Assembly (NCBI GenBank): GCA_019022495.1
Contig: JAFEKR010000006.1
Span: forward strand, 2,418,001 to 2,482,000
Length of the DNA stretch: 64,000 nucleotides
Direction of reading: 5' to 3'
Origin: Epichloe hybrida
Lineage: Eukaryota > Ascomycota > Sordariomycetes > Hypocreales > Clavicipitaceae
Below, piece by piece: positions 48,201 to 60,640 of this stretch. Numbering within the stretch: position 1 is the first letter of the stretch; every line of letters starts with the position of its first letter. Below the pieces are notes generated by a model. It was not told the origin of the DNA, ran no database searches, and was given only the letters and a program-made list of their open reading frames with translations. The position numbers and the translations under genes were made by a program.

Positions 48201-50440
48201 TTTAAGCCTAGAGATATTACCTTATGTATTTAACTTATTAGATTATAGTTATAATAGACTATCTAAATTATAAGTACCTAGCCACAAAGCTAAAGCTAAC
48301 TAGCAGGTAGGTAATAGTGTTAAATAAGCTTTATCTATTTAATTTTAGAATTAAACATTATGCAGGTAAGTTAAATCCCGCTAATACCCTGTTAAGAAGA
48401 GTAGATTATATTAGTAAGAAGCGTAAGGCAAAGGCTATGTTCTTATAGCTACCTAGCTTCTTATTTAAGTTTGTAAATACTAAGTAGCAGGGACACTATA
48501 TAAGCAATAGTGTAGTTATAAGTCCTAAGATTATATTACTTAGCATAGCTAATAGATTATTATAAGAATACTATAAGGACTATACTAGCCTCTAGGGTTT
48601 TAAGAAGATGTAACTTTATTATATTATTAAGGAACCTAATAGTCTTACAAAGCCTATAAGTAGTACGCTAACTAGGTCTACTTATTATAAGCAGTAAGGT
48701 TATGCCTTATCTATGTTTTCTAATATTTCCGTAAGTCTAGCAAGCCTATAGGTTAGGAGTCTAGCTAGGTTAGTAGTTAGTAAGTAGCGTAAGCGCCCCC
48801 TTAAAACGCTGCTTAGCTATAATTTATTTATAAGTCTAAAAGCATACTATAAGCTAGCTACTTATAGTAGTGTTATAGTAAGAATATAGGTAGTCTAGTA
48901 AACCTCTTCTAAGTTTATATATAACGCGTGTCCTATATATGTAGAATTAAAGACTTTAATTTAAGTTATATTATTTTAAGTATAGTAAGGTAATAACTTT
49001 ACTATAGATTATAGGAAGCTGCTTAAGAGTAGCGACCTTAAAGTGTTATAAATATAGTCTATCAGGCCCTCTAAGCTATTAATGTTTTAAAATAGAGTTT
49101 TTATTCTAGTAAGTATAAGAAAGGAAATTTTACTACTTACCTATAATAACCTAGTAGTAGGCTATTAGGGAGTTAGTAGGACCCTTTATTAGATTATAAG
49201 TTAGTATTACTAGCTAATAATAAAGAAAGACACTAAGTTACATATACAAACTTACGTAAGCTATTAGACTTTAAAGCTAAGGCACCACAAACCTTACAGC
49301 AAGCTAGCTACGCTACTAGTGCCTAATTAGCCTTTTTAAGAATTATTAATAGATTTTGTTATAGGGCTACTACCTATGAAAGACGTAAATTAAACCTATA
49401 ATATAATCTTAGTTATTATAGACTATTTCACAAAATACAGTATTTATATCCCTATTTTAACGCAAATAACTAGCAATAGGTTAGCTACTATATTCCTAGA
49501 GTATGTTTTTAAGGATTATAGTACCCTAGAAGGTATTATTATAGACTATAGTTTAACTTTTACTAGTGGGTTTTAGACAACCTTTTGCTATCTTATTATA
49601 ACTAAGCAGTAACTAAGTACTATATTTTACTTATAGATAAATAGTTAGATAGAATATTTAAACTAAGTTTTAGAATATTATTTAAGAGCCTTTGCTTGCT
49701 TTAATTAGACTAATTAGGCTAATAATCTTTTAATAGCATAGTTTATATATAATATAAGCGTCTATTTAACTTATAGCTATACCCTAGCTAAGGCACTATA
49801 AGGCTATAACCCTAGGGGACCGTAGTAAGTAATTACGGATATTCCTATAGTAAATAACTAGGTAAAGACTTATGCTACTACACTAAGAGATAGATATGTA
49901 GTAATTAAGTAGCTTTTAAGTAACTTATAAGCCTAGTATATAAAACACTATAATAAGAAGCGGACCCTAATAAAGTTTAAAGTAAGTAACTATATTTTAT
50001 TATCTATAAAGAATATTAACTTATAGTAACCTAGTAGGAAGCTAAGTGTAAAGTATTTAGGCCCTTATAAAATCAAAAAGGTAATTAGCACTTACGGATT
50101 AGCGTATTAATTAAAGCTACCACCTAGAACGCATTTATATAATGTTTTTAATATTACTAATCTTAAACTATTTATAGGGGACCTATCTAGTATAGAAGAT
50201 ATATCCTTACTATAAGAGAACATTATAGATAATAAATAGGAGTTTAAAGTTAAAAGAATTATATTACATTACTATAATAGGAGATATTAGAAATACCTAG
50301 TTAAATAAAAGGGCTATAATGCTTTAGAGAATTCTTAGGTAAAGAAAAGAGATTTTGTTATAATAGATATTATTAAGGATTATAAGTAGCAATTAAGTAG
50401 CTAGTTTGCGAACATAGAGGTGTATTTAGTAAAGTTTAGA
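45204..50440 (+). pseudogene. G6 gag-pol with chromodomain, RIP-degraded
   Basis: Gag with knuckle at 46,157-46,198: first two Cys kept, His and last Cys now Tyr. Protease region is around 46,400-46,700. RT about 47,280-47,850 has motif YLNN (47,600-47,611). RNase H is about 48,000-48,350. Integrase about 48,900-49,800 keeps all three catalytic residues: Asp in VIIDYF near 49,420, Asp in GIIIDYS near 49,545, Glu at 49,652. A chromodomain follows at about 50,240-50,350 (KYLVK, stop for Trp, KGYNALENS). This family is distinct from G1-G5. Stops are at Gln/Trp sites, with rare TGA (47,382; 47,420; 47,672) where Asp/Arg/Trp is expected. Confidence 0.85.
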
Positions 50441-50449
50441 TAGTAGTAG

Positions 50450-52310
50450 TAATATATAAAAAAAATCTAGATAATTTCTTAAACTTTAGATAACCTAACT
50501 CGTAGCTACTTTATACTAATTACCTTATTAACACATTACCTACCTATTCCTTAGTAGTCTTAGCTATGATAATAAGGGCAGAGGATTTATCCTTATTATT
50601 AGAGAAATCCCTCTCCTTATACATATATATATAAAGCTTACTAAGGAGGTCTAGCAGCCTAATATAAGTAGGAAGCGCGGATACGTTAGTAGTAAGCTAC
50701 TAGTAAGTTAGTAAAGCTATAAGCTAAAGCATAGAAATATATATAAATAGAAGGTTTTACGTAATAAAACATAAGCTATTAGAAATATTAATCTAGACTT
50801 CTAGATTAATAGTATTATTAAGTAGTAATATAGTAACTTATTTATTAGCGTTAGCCTTACATATAACTTCCACTATAAGTTACGCCTACCTTACCTAACT
50901 ACGCTTATTAGTATTTTTAGTAATTAAGAGCGTATTATAAAGTTTATGCTTTACGCGTATTAGACACTAGCAGTATATTAGTAGTAATTAAGTTATAGAA
51001 ACAAGAGATATATATATTATTAAGAAAGTATAGATTATCTTTAGGATTACTATAAGCGTTAATATGCTTAAAGAGCGTATAGTATAACTAGGTAAACTAA
51101 GTAAGACACTAGTAGTATATTAGTATATATATTAGTAGTAAGAAAAGGAGAATAAACCCTAGTGTAGTTCTTATTATTATATGTATAATAGGTGTATTTT
51201 ATTAAATTATTTACGCGAGTTAGGAGTAATACATAGTAAGATAGTAGTAAAGTTATACTTAGAGAATTAGTATATTAGGTTAGGATAGATTTACCCTTAA
51301 TAATATATTATAGCTCTACACTATTATTATCTTTAGGTGTAATAGCTTATATTATAACCTACTATATATAGTAAATATAAGGAATCTTTATTTTACTAGT
51401 ATTACTAGCTATAAGTTAGTAAGGTAAGCACTAGGTAGGTAGAGATATTATACTTATATTAAAATTTTTAAAGCTAAATACTTCTTACTAGGAGACTTTA
51501 AAGGAGATATTAAGGAATGTTTCCTACTAGAGGGAGGTAGTAGTAATAAAGTGGTGGCTTATATTAAAGATATTATTAACTACTAGTAAGTTAGTAGTAA
51601 TATGCTATAAGAAACTTATAAGTAAAAGATAAGTAACTAACCTATTAGTATTTAAGAGAATTTAGATATTTTAAATAAGGGTAGATATAAATAATAAAGT
51701 AATGCTATAGGATATTAGTAACTGCTATAAGAGAAGCTATAAAGCTACTAGCTTATAGGTAAGGGTAACTTATAATACTAAGGGAGGATATAGAGGGAAG
51801 AAAAGTGTATGGAAGTAAGGGAAAGTAAGCCTCTTTTATATTAGCCCTAGACCCCTAAGTGATTTACGTGCTATATATAGCTAATCTAGGAATTATAATA
51901 TTTATAGTTATAGCTACTACTAGTAAATACGCACGCTAGCTACGAACTCCTAGCGAGATTAATATAACATCCCTAATATTAGATAAGAAGTTATTTGTTT
52001 TAAATAGCATGCGTTACCTTATCTATTTAACCTAATTATAAAATTTAATATAGGTAGTCTATTTACTTAGTACTAACAACTTACTAGATAGAGGCATACA
52101 CGTTAGAGGTAATAAAGCAGTAAGTGTGTAGCTATTTATAATCTAGAGGTTATAAGAAGGATTACCTAGGACCCTATAATATCTATCTTATTATTTAAAG
52201 CAAACGTAATACTACGCACTAATAGTATAGCTAGTAATATAAGTATTACTATAGGTTATGTGTATTATACACGCACTAGCTAAGTAGCTCTTTTTAATTA
52301 AGGATAATTA
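50450..52310 (+). pseudogene. Unrecognised coding-like tract downstream of the G6 chromodomain
   Basis: Between the chromodomain and the probable 3' LTR. From about 51,140 to 51,860 one + frame is broken only by TAA/TAG at plausible Gln positions and reads as a hydrophilic, Gln-rich protein (pieces: FKAKYFLLGDFKGDIKECF, LLQEKLQSYQLIGKGN). The first part (50,500-51,130) has GACACTAGTAGTATATTAGTA-like repeats near 50,960 and 51,105 and no clear frame. I do not recognise a family. It could be an extra retrotransposon ORF, a captured gene, or chance openness from RIP. Confidence 0.35.
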
Positions 52311-52312
52311 TA

Positions 52313-52594
52313 TATTAGGGGGGTAGTATATTAGGAGCATAAAGGCTAAGGGGCTATAGATAGGATAGTTATATAATAGAGCCCTTAGATAAGCCTTAGG
52401 TTTTGTAAATAACTAAGTAGCTATAAGATAGCTATGTGCACATAGTAGGGTATTTAGATAAGGACTGCTTATAAGAGATATAGGAGGTTAGAGTTTAAGA
52501 CCTTTATGTACCTACCCCTAAGTAGTAGCTCTCTAGCTATAACCAAGAACCTTAGCCTTCACTCTGTTTATATCTCCCTAACACAGTTATAACA
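52313..52594 (+). repeat. Probable G6 3' LTR with polypurine tract
   Basis: A purine run ATTAGGGGGGTAG (52,314-52,326) precedes TATATTAGGAGC (TGTATTAGG after RIP reversal). The segment ends CACAGTTATAACA, giving TG...CA termini and a length near 268 bp. No second copy in the window confirms it. Confidence 0.45.
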
Positions 52595-55500
52595 TAAAGT
52601 AACTTACTAATAAATTATTATAATATAGTTATAAAAGCTCCTATTATAAGATAGGCTCCTATAGAATAACTACCTAGTTTTTATATATTAGAAGGCCCCT
52701 TATACTATATAACTATAGACTAGCTTTTCCCCTCCCTTTTACTTAGGAGTTAACCTTATCTCTATACTTTTATAGATCTAAATCTTAGTCCTATGCCTTC
52801 TATAGTAATTATACTAATAGTTTATTTACTATAAATTAGTAAGGATTTAGTAATATAATAGCCCCTTAAATTACTTATACTATACTAATATCTTAAATAT
52901 ATACTACTTTCTCCTTAAAATTACCCTTATTTAGCTAACCTATTACTAGATTTATAGTAGCTAACTAGCTTTCTACCTAGGCTACTCTTACCTTAGTAAG
53001 TTCTAAGACTAGTATTATACTATAACTTCTTTAATATATTAGTACTTTTTCTTTTACTATATAAATATTTACTATTTTCCTTTAAAGCTTTAGTAGGAGT
53101 ATCTTATTTAATATAGGTTTACCCTTATAATTAGACTTTCTTAATAGTATATCTATAGGGTTACTTTTCTTTAGTCTATACTTAATTATAAAATAAAAAA
53201 AGTAAAGAAATATATACTATTATACTTATCTTCTATTTAGCTTCTACTACCTTATAAAGGTTTATAGATTATAATAGTCTAATAGAATCTTTATAGGTAT
53301 TTTTATACCTTTAATATAATATTACTAGTATTTAAATAATTTTACTATAGTAAGTAGCTCTTAATTAGCTATACTATAGTTTTATTTAGTATTTATAAAC
53401 TTCCTTAACTAAAAGGCTACTAGATATTAATAGCCCTTATTATCTTACTAAGATAGAATTCCTATTATTATAAAAATTAAGGTATTTATCTTAATATACA
53501 CTACCTAACTTAGGTTATAGTATTAAAGTAAAGGCACTTACTAAAAGGTATCTTTTAGCTAGTTAAATACTAACTACTTCTTTTCTTTAAATATAAACCT
53601 CCTAGTTTAAATACTATTTTAACTACCCTTTATTAATATATAAAAAGGTATTATAATCCTAGAGTATTTATAAATAAACTATTAGTAAAAGTTATAAAAC
53701 TTAAGAAATAACTATATATTCTTAAAACTTATTAGCTTTTTTTATTCTTTAATTATATTAACCTAATAAGTATTTATTAATATTCTATTAATAAAGAGAA
53801 TAAACCCTAGGAATTTTACTAATTCCTTATAGAAAAAGTACTTAAAGGGTTTTATATATAACTTTACTAACCTTATATATTTAAGAACTTACTTAATATA
53901 TTTAATATACTTTTTCTTTATCTTAGAGAAAATTAAGATATTATTTAAATATACTATATAAATAGTATTAACTAGCTTATATAGCGCTTTATAAATATAA
54001 CTCTAGAAAGTAACTAGGGTATTTATTAACTTAAAAGGTATTATAAGGTACTTATAGTGCTTATAATATATATAAAAGCTATCTTCTATTTATTACTTTC
54101 TTTAATATAAATTTAGTAGTATATATCCTTAATATTAATCTTAGAAAAGAAATAAGCCTCTTAGTATTAATTAAGAATCTTTAAAATTAGGGAGAGAGTA
54201 TAGTAATTCTTTTATATTACCTTATTAAGCCCTTAATAGTTAATATATAGCTATAGTATTCTATCCTTCTTTAGTATAAATAAAATAAGTATACTTACTA
54301 GGCTCTTTAAGGGTCTTATCTAGCCTTTCTTTAGGTTATTATTAATATATTCCTAGAGTTCCTTAAGTTTACTTAAGGAGAGAGAATAGATTAGTTTATA
54401 TAAAGGTATAGCTCCTAGTATAAGATTAATTATATAGTTAGTTAACTTTTTTAATAGGAGGCTTCTTACCTTATCTAATATAAATATATCTTTAAATTTA
54501 TATAGTTTCTCTAGGATATTTTTAATAGTTTTATATACTTTTACTTTCTCTTTATCTTTAAGAGAGATAAACTTATCTTTTATTATACTTATAATAGTAT
54601 ATATAATTATCTTATTATATATTACCTTTATAAACTTATAAGGAGTTAGTAGTAAAAAAGCTACCTTTCTCTTTTTAAACTACTATTCTTATAAGTATAA
54701 GTAAAGATATATATATTCTTCTATAAGTATATATATTCTAATTAATATAGGGCTTCCCTTTACTCTTAAGTCCTTATTAATAGCTATATATAGTAACTTA
54801 AGGTCTTTCTCTTTACCTTATAAATCTTTAATTAAAATAGGTACCTTATAAATACTATATTAGGGGACTATTAAAGCCCTTACTACCTTTAAGATAAGTA
54901 CTATAGCCTTAGCCTAATTAAGCTTATAAGTCTATGTAAATTAAGCGCTTATAATATTAATCTTAGTATAACTATTAAGATTTACTACTATTTTAATATC
55001 TTTATACTTATAAATAGTAACTAGTATATAGAATTAGTATCTTACTAGTACCCTAGTATCTAAGGTAAAGGTAAGGGCTTTTACTTTTACCTCTAGGAGT
55101 TTTCCTAACCCTTTTACTAGTCTTTCCTTAGCTTATTATAATTATAAATAAGGTACTTTATACTACTATAGTTATAGCACTGTTTTTTTCCTTATAGTTT
55201 ATTATTATTTAGGTAAGTAGCTAGGGTCTTTTTCTTATTCTTATCCTTATCTCTTTAGTTTTTATTTAGCTAATACCCTTATAAGAAGTTATATCTTTAG
55301 TATTAAGCTACCTTATATAGCCCTTTCTTTTCTAAATTATTTAGCTTTTACTTATTCTTTAATATTACCTCCTAGAATTACTAGGTAAGTTAAATAATAT
55401 CTTCTTATATTAGACTAGTAATATCTATGTGTAAGTTAATATAATCTTATAAGTTAGGAAGTAATTTTATAAAGAATATAAGAGTATTAGTTTTTTCTAG

Positions 55501-56221
55501 AGCTTATTCTAAGTATTTCTCTAGTAAATCTAAGTAAATACTAAACTTAATAAGACTCTAGCCTTCCTTTTACTTTATGTTTTCTAGCTATATAGCTATT
55601 TATATATTATAACTTATAGAGTCTTTAAGTAATATAAGGGTTTAGTCTTAGACCTTATCCTAGTTATCCTTAGGATAATCCTAACTATTAGCTAGTTATT
55701 CTTTAATATATTAGTCCTATCTAGCCTAATAGTTTATATATATATAGTTAAGTATAAAGAGAATCTTTTAGTTATTCTAGTAATACTTCTTCTTTACCCC
55801 CTTAAAGGTAGAATTAAGGTTATTAAGCTATATCTTATACTTCTATAAGTTTATAAGGTATTAGAGGTTTATAATATTTTAAACCTTAACTTCTTAGCTA
55901 CTAAGGCTTAAGAATAAATTATTCTTTTAGCCCTTTTTTACTAGTTCTCTATAAGATTATATTAAGTTAGTAAGCTTCTTTTCTTAATCCTATAGTTTCT
56001 TAAGTTACTTAAGCTAAGTAATTTACTTCCTAATTACTATTTCTTTTATTACTATAGTAAAGAATATAGCTTTAGATAAGGTTATAAAATATCGTATATC
56101 CCTAGCTATAGTATTACTATTATCTAGCTAATTCTAAGTAATATATAATATAGTTCTAGTAAATTAGGTTATTCTCCCCCTTATATTACTCTTAGGTAGC
56201 TAGTAAGAGAAGCTTTAGAAT
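52595..56221 (-). pseudogene. G3 gag-pol (G-family gypsy), 3'-truncated
   Basis: Parallel to 41,388-45,014 of G1 and in the same orientation, but more heavily RIP-altered. It covers gag, protease, RT, RNase H and the start of integrase; the rest of integrase and the chromodomain are missing at the G6 junction. RT motif is YLNN (53,940-53,951). The gag knuckle near 55,145-55,190 keeps its first Cys. Nothing is functional. Confidence 0.85.
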
Positions 56222-56421
56222 TATAAGAATAAAGGGATAGCTAGGTAAGAGGTATAGGGGTGTTTATATATTAACTAAAGCTTACTAGGTCTAAGTGTAT
56301 TATATATATAAGTTACTAACTTATAGCTAGTAACTTACTAGTGTTACATAGACCTAGCCCTAGGGTGTAGTACGCCTACCTAGTGGTGCGCTAGCGCGCT
56401 AGTGTTATAAGTAGGGCCTCA
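56222..56421 (-). repeat. G3 5' LTR
   Basis: 200 bp, G-family LTR in minus orientation, with G3 internal sequence on its left. On its right, plus-strand gag of G4 starts in mid-gene, so LTR and G4 form a head-to-head join. Confidence 0.88.
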
Positions 56422-59400
56422 TATAAGTTTAGTATTTACTTAGATTCGCTAGAGAAATACCTAGAATAAGCTTTAGAAAAGACCTATGCTCTTATATTCT
56501 TTATGAAATTACTTCCTAACTTATAAAATTACATTAACTTACATATAGATATTACTAGTTTAACATAAGAAGATATTATATAACTTACCTAGTGATTCTA
56601 GGAAGTAATATTAAAGAATAAGTAAAAGCTAAATAATTTAGAAGAGAAAGAGCTATATAAGGTAGCTTAATACTAAAGATATAACTCCTTATAAGGGTAT
56701 TAGCTAAATTAGGACTAAAGAGATAAGGATAAGAATAAGGAAAAGACCCTAGCTACCTACCTAAATAATAATAAACTATAAGGAAGAAAACAGTGCTTTA
56801 ATTATAGTAGTATAAAGTACTTTATTTATAATTATAATAAGCTAAGGAAAGACTAGTAAAAGGGTTAGGAAAACTCCTAAAGATAGAAGTAAAAGCCCTT
56901 ACCTTTACCTTAGATACTAGGGTACTAGTAGGATACTAATTTTACATACTAGTTACTATCTATAGGTATAAAGATATTAAAATAGTAGCAAATCTTAATA
57001 GTTACGCTAAGATTAATATTATAAGCGCTTAATTTACATAGACTTATAAGCTTAATTAGGCTAAGGCTATAATACCTTATCTTAAAGGTAGTAAGGGCTC
57101 TAATAGTCCCCTAATATAGTATTTATAAGGTACCTATTTTAATTAAAGATTTATAAGGTAAAGAGAAAGACCTTAAGTTACTATATATTGCTATTAATAA
57201 GGACTTAAGAGTAAAGGAAAGCCTTATATAAATTAAAATACATATACTTATAGAAGAATATATATATCTTTACTTATACTTATAAGAATAGTAGTTTAAA
57301 AAGAGAAAGGTAGCCTTTTTACTACTAACTCCTTATAAGTTTATAAAGGTAATATATAATAAGATAATTATATATACTATTATAAGTATAATAAAAAATA
57401 AGTTTATCTCTCTTAAAGATAAAGAGAAAGTAAAAGTATATAAAACTATTAAAAATATCCTAGAGAAACTATATAAATTTAAAGATATATTTATATTAAA
57501 TAAGGTAAGAAGCTTTCTATTAAAGAAGTTAACTAACTATATAATTAATCTTATACTAGGAGCTATACCTTTATATAAACTAATTTATTCTCTCTCCTAA
57601 AGTAAACTTAAGGAACTCTAGGAATATATTAATAATAACCTAAAGAAAGGTTAAATAAGACCCTTAAAGAGCCTAGTAAGTATACTTATCCTATTTATAC
57701 TAAAGAAGGATAAAATACTATAGCTATATATTAACTATTAAGGGCTTAATAAGGTAATATAGAAGAATTACTATACTCTCTCCTTAATTTTAGAGATTTT
57801 TAATTAATACTAAGAGGCTTATTTCTTTTCTAAGATTAATATTAAGAATATATACTACTAAATTTATATTAAAGAAAGTAATAAATAGAAGATAGCTTTT
57901 TATATATATTATAAGCACTATAAGTACCTTATAATACCTTTTAAGTTAATAAATACCCTAGCTACTTTCTAGAGTTATATCTATAAAGCACTATATAAGC
58001 TAGTTAATATTATTTATATAGTATATCTAAATAATATCTTAATTTTCTTTAAGATAAAGAAGGAGAATACTAAATATATTAAGTAAGTCCTTAAATATAT
58101 AAAGTTAGTAAAGTTATATATAAAACCCTCTAAGTACTCTTTCTATAAGGAATTAGTAAAATTCCTAGGGTTTATTCTCTTTATTAATAGAATATTAATA
58201 AATACTTACTAGGTTAATATAATTAGAGAATAAAAGAAGCTAATAAGTTTTAAGAATATATAGTTATTTCTTAAGTTCTATAACTTTTACTAATAGTTTA
58301 TTTATAAATACTCTAGGATTATAATACCTTTTTATATATTAATAAAGGGTAGTTAAAATAGTATTTAGACTAGGAGGTTTATATTTAAAGAAAAGGAGTA
58401 GTTAGTATTTAACTAGCTAAAAGATACCTTTTAGTAAGTACCTTTACTTTAATACTATAACCTAAGTTAGGTAGTATATATTAAGATAAATACCTTAATT
58501 TTTATAATAATAGGAATCCTATCTTAGTAAGATAATAAGGGCTATTAGTATTTAGTAGCCTTTTAGTTAAGGAAGTTTATAAATACTAAATAAAACTATA
58601 GTATAGCTAATTAAGAGCTACTTACTATAGTAAAGTTATTTAAATACTAGTAATATTATATTAAAGGTATAGAAATACCTATAGAGGTCCTATTAGACTA
58701 TTATAATTTATAGACCTTTATAAGGTAGTAAAAGCTAAATAGAAGATAGGTATAATAGTATATATTTCTTTACTTTTTTTATTTTATAATTAAGTATAGA
58801 CTAGGGAAAAGTAACCCTATAGATATACTATTAAGAAAGTCTAATTATAAAGGTAAACCTATATTAAATAAGGCACTCTTACTAAAGCTTTAAAGGAAGA
58901 TAGTAAATATCTATATAGTAAAAGAAAAAGTACTAATATATTAAAGAAGTTATAGTATAATACTAGTCTTAGAACTTACTAAGGTAAGAGTAGCCTAGGT
59001 AGAAAGCTAGTTAGCTACTATAAATCTAGTAATAGGTTAGCTAAATAAGGGTAATTTTAAGAAGAAAGTAGTATATATTTAAGATATTAGTATAGTATAA
59101 GTAATTTAAGGGGCTATTATATTACTAAATCCTTACTAATTTATAGTAAATAAACTATTAGTATAATTACTATAGAAAGTATAGGACTAAGATCTAAATC
59201 TATAAAAGTATAAAGATAAGGTTAACTCCTAAGTAAAAGGAAGGGGAAAAGCTAGTCTATAGTTATATAGTATAAGAGGCCTTCTAATATATAAAGACTA
59301 GGTAGTTATTTTATAGGAGCCTATCTTATAATAAAAGCTTCTATAGCTATACTATAATAATCTATTAGTAAGTTACTTTAAAACTAAATATACTTTAAAG

Positions 59401-60640
59401 CTACTAAAATATTACTATTAGTAGCTAGTAATAAGTAAAGCTATTTTAAACTATATATCTAGCTATAGAGTTTACTAGTATATAATAGTAAGATAGTATT
59501 ACCCTTATAAAAGCCTTAAATTATTACTAATACTAAGGTAACTATAAGTAAAGATCTTAATAGACTTTATTATAGGTTTACTACTAGTATAGCTAGGTAA
59601 GTAAGAAACTAATATAATTCTAGTAATTATAGACTAATTTACTAAGTACTTTATTTTCCTTCCTATAAAGACTATAATTAATATAGCTAAATTAGTAAAG
59701 TTATTCTATAAGGAGATTAAGCTATAATTTAGAGCGCTAGAGGGTATTATATCTAATAGAGGGTTAGTATTTATAAGCTAATTCTAGTTAGAGGTATATT
59801 ACTAGTTATATATAAAGTAAAGGCTTTTAATAGTATTTTACCCCTAAACTAATAAGTAAATAAAGAGAATAAATTAAGTACTTAAGTATTACCTATAATA
59901 TTTTATTAAAAAGAACTAATAACTATAGCTAAAGCTACTTCTAATAGCCTAATTTATATATAATAATACTATTAATAAGATAATAGGCTACTTCTCTAAC
60001 TATACTCTTATAAGCTATTTACCTTAGTTTTACCTTACTCTTAAAAGTAAAAGTATAAAGAGAGAGGTCCTAGAGGCTTATATATATATTAAAAAGTTAT
60101 ATAAGGTTAGGGAGAAACTAGTATATAACTAAGTAAGGGCTATTAAAGTATAGGTAAAGTATTATAACTAGAGATATAAGCTAATAACCTTAAAAAGAGA
60201 AGACTTAGTATTACTATTAGTAAAGAATATTAGGCTTAAGGATATAAAATAAAAGCTAAATCTAAGATTTATTAGGCTATTTTAAATACTTAATACTATA
60301 GGTAAATAAGTATACTAACTAGTATTACCTAATAAGTATAGCTAACTATATAATATATTTTATATTAGCTTATTAAAGCTATAGAATTACTAGGAAAATA
60401 CCTTAGATAAGAATATACTAATACTAGACCTTAAAGATAATAATAATAAGTTTAAAGTTAAAGAAGTTAGGGATTATAGGAAGATATATAAAGGTAATAA
60501 ATACCTAGTAAAATAAAAAAGCTAGCTAAGTAAATATAATTAATAAGTAGTATTAGAAGATATAGAAGGCGCTTAATATATAATTTAAGCTTTCTATTAA
60601 AGTAAAATAAGTAAAAAGTATAGTAAGATATAAGTAAGTT
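56422..60640 (+). pseudogene. G4 gag-pol with chromodomain, 5'-truncated
   Basis: Starts inside gag (equivalent to about 25,829 in G2). Knuckle at 56,794-56,835: first Cys kept, others Tyr. Protease and the RT-upstream block follow (57,230-57,600). RT about 57,650-58,200 has YLNN (58,024-58,035). RNase H is about 58,400-58,750. Integrase about 59,380-59,920 keeps the first Asp (VIIDQF), but the second Asp is Asn (GIISNRG) and Glu is Lys (NKQIKRIN). The chromodomain is at about 60,460-60,590 (KYLVK, then LEDIEGA). This is the longest G-family pol copy uninterrupted by insertions in the window. RIP has destroyed it. Confidence 0.88.

Larger units (their letters stand above)
45204..52594 (+). 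mobile_element. G6 chromodomain gypsy element, 5' LTR missing
   Basis: Plus-strand internal sequence starts abruptly at the G1 LTR, passes through gag, pol and a chromodomain, then an unrecognised 1.8-kb tract, and ends in a probable 3' LTR at 52,327-52,594. The following base resumes G3 sequence (TAAAGTAAC), which suggests G6 had inserted into G3 and that its left border was later lost. Confidence 0.65.
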
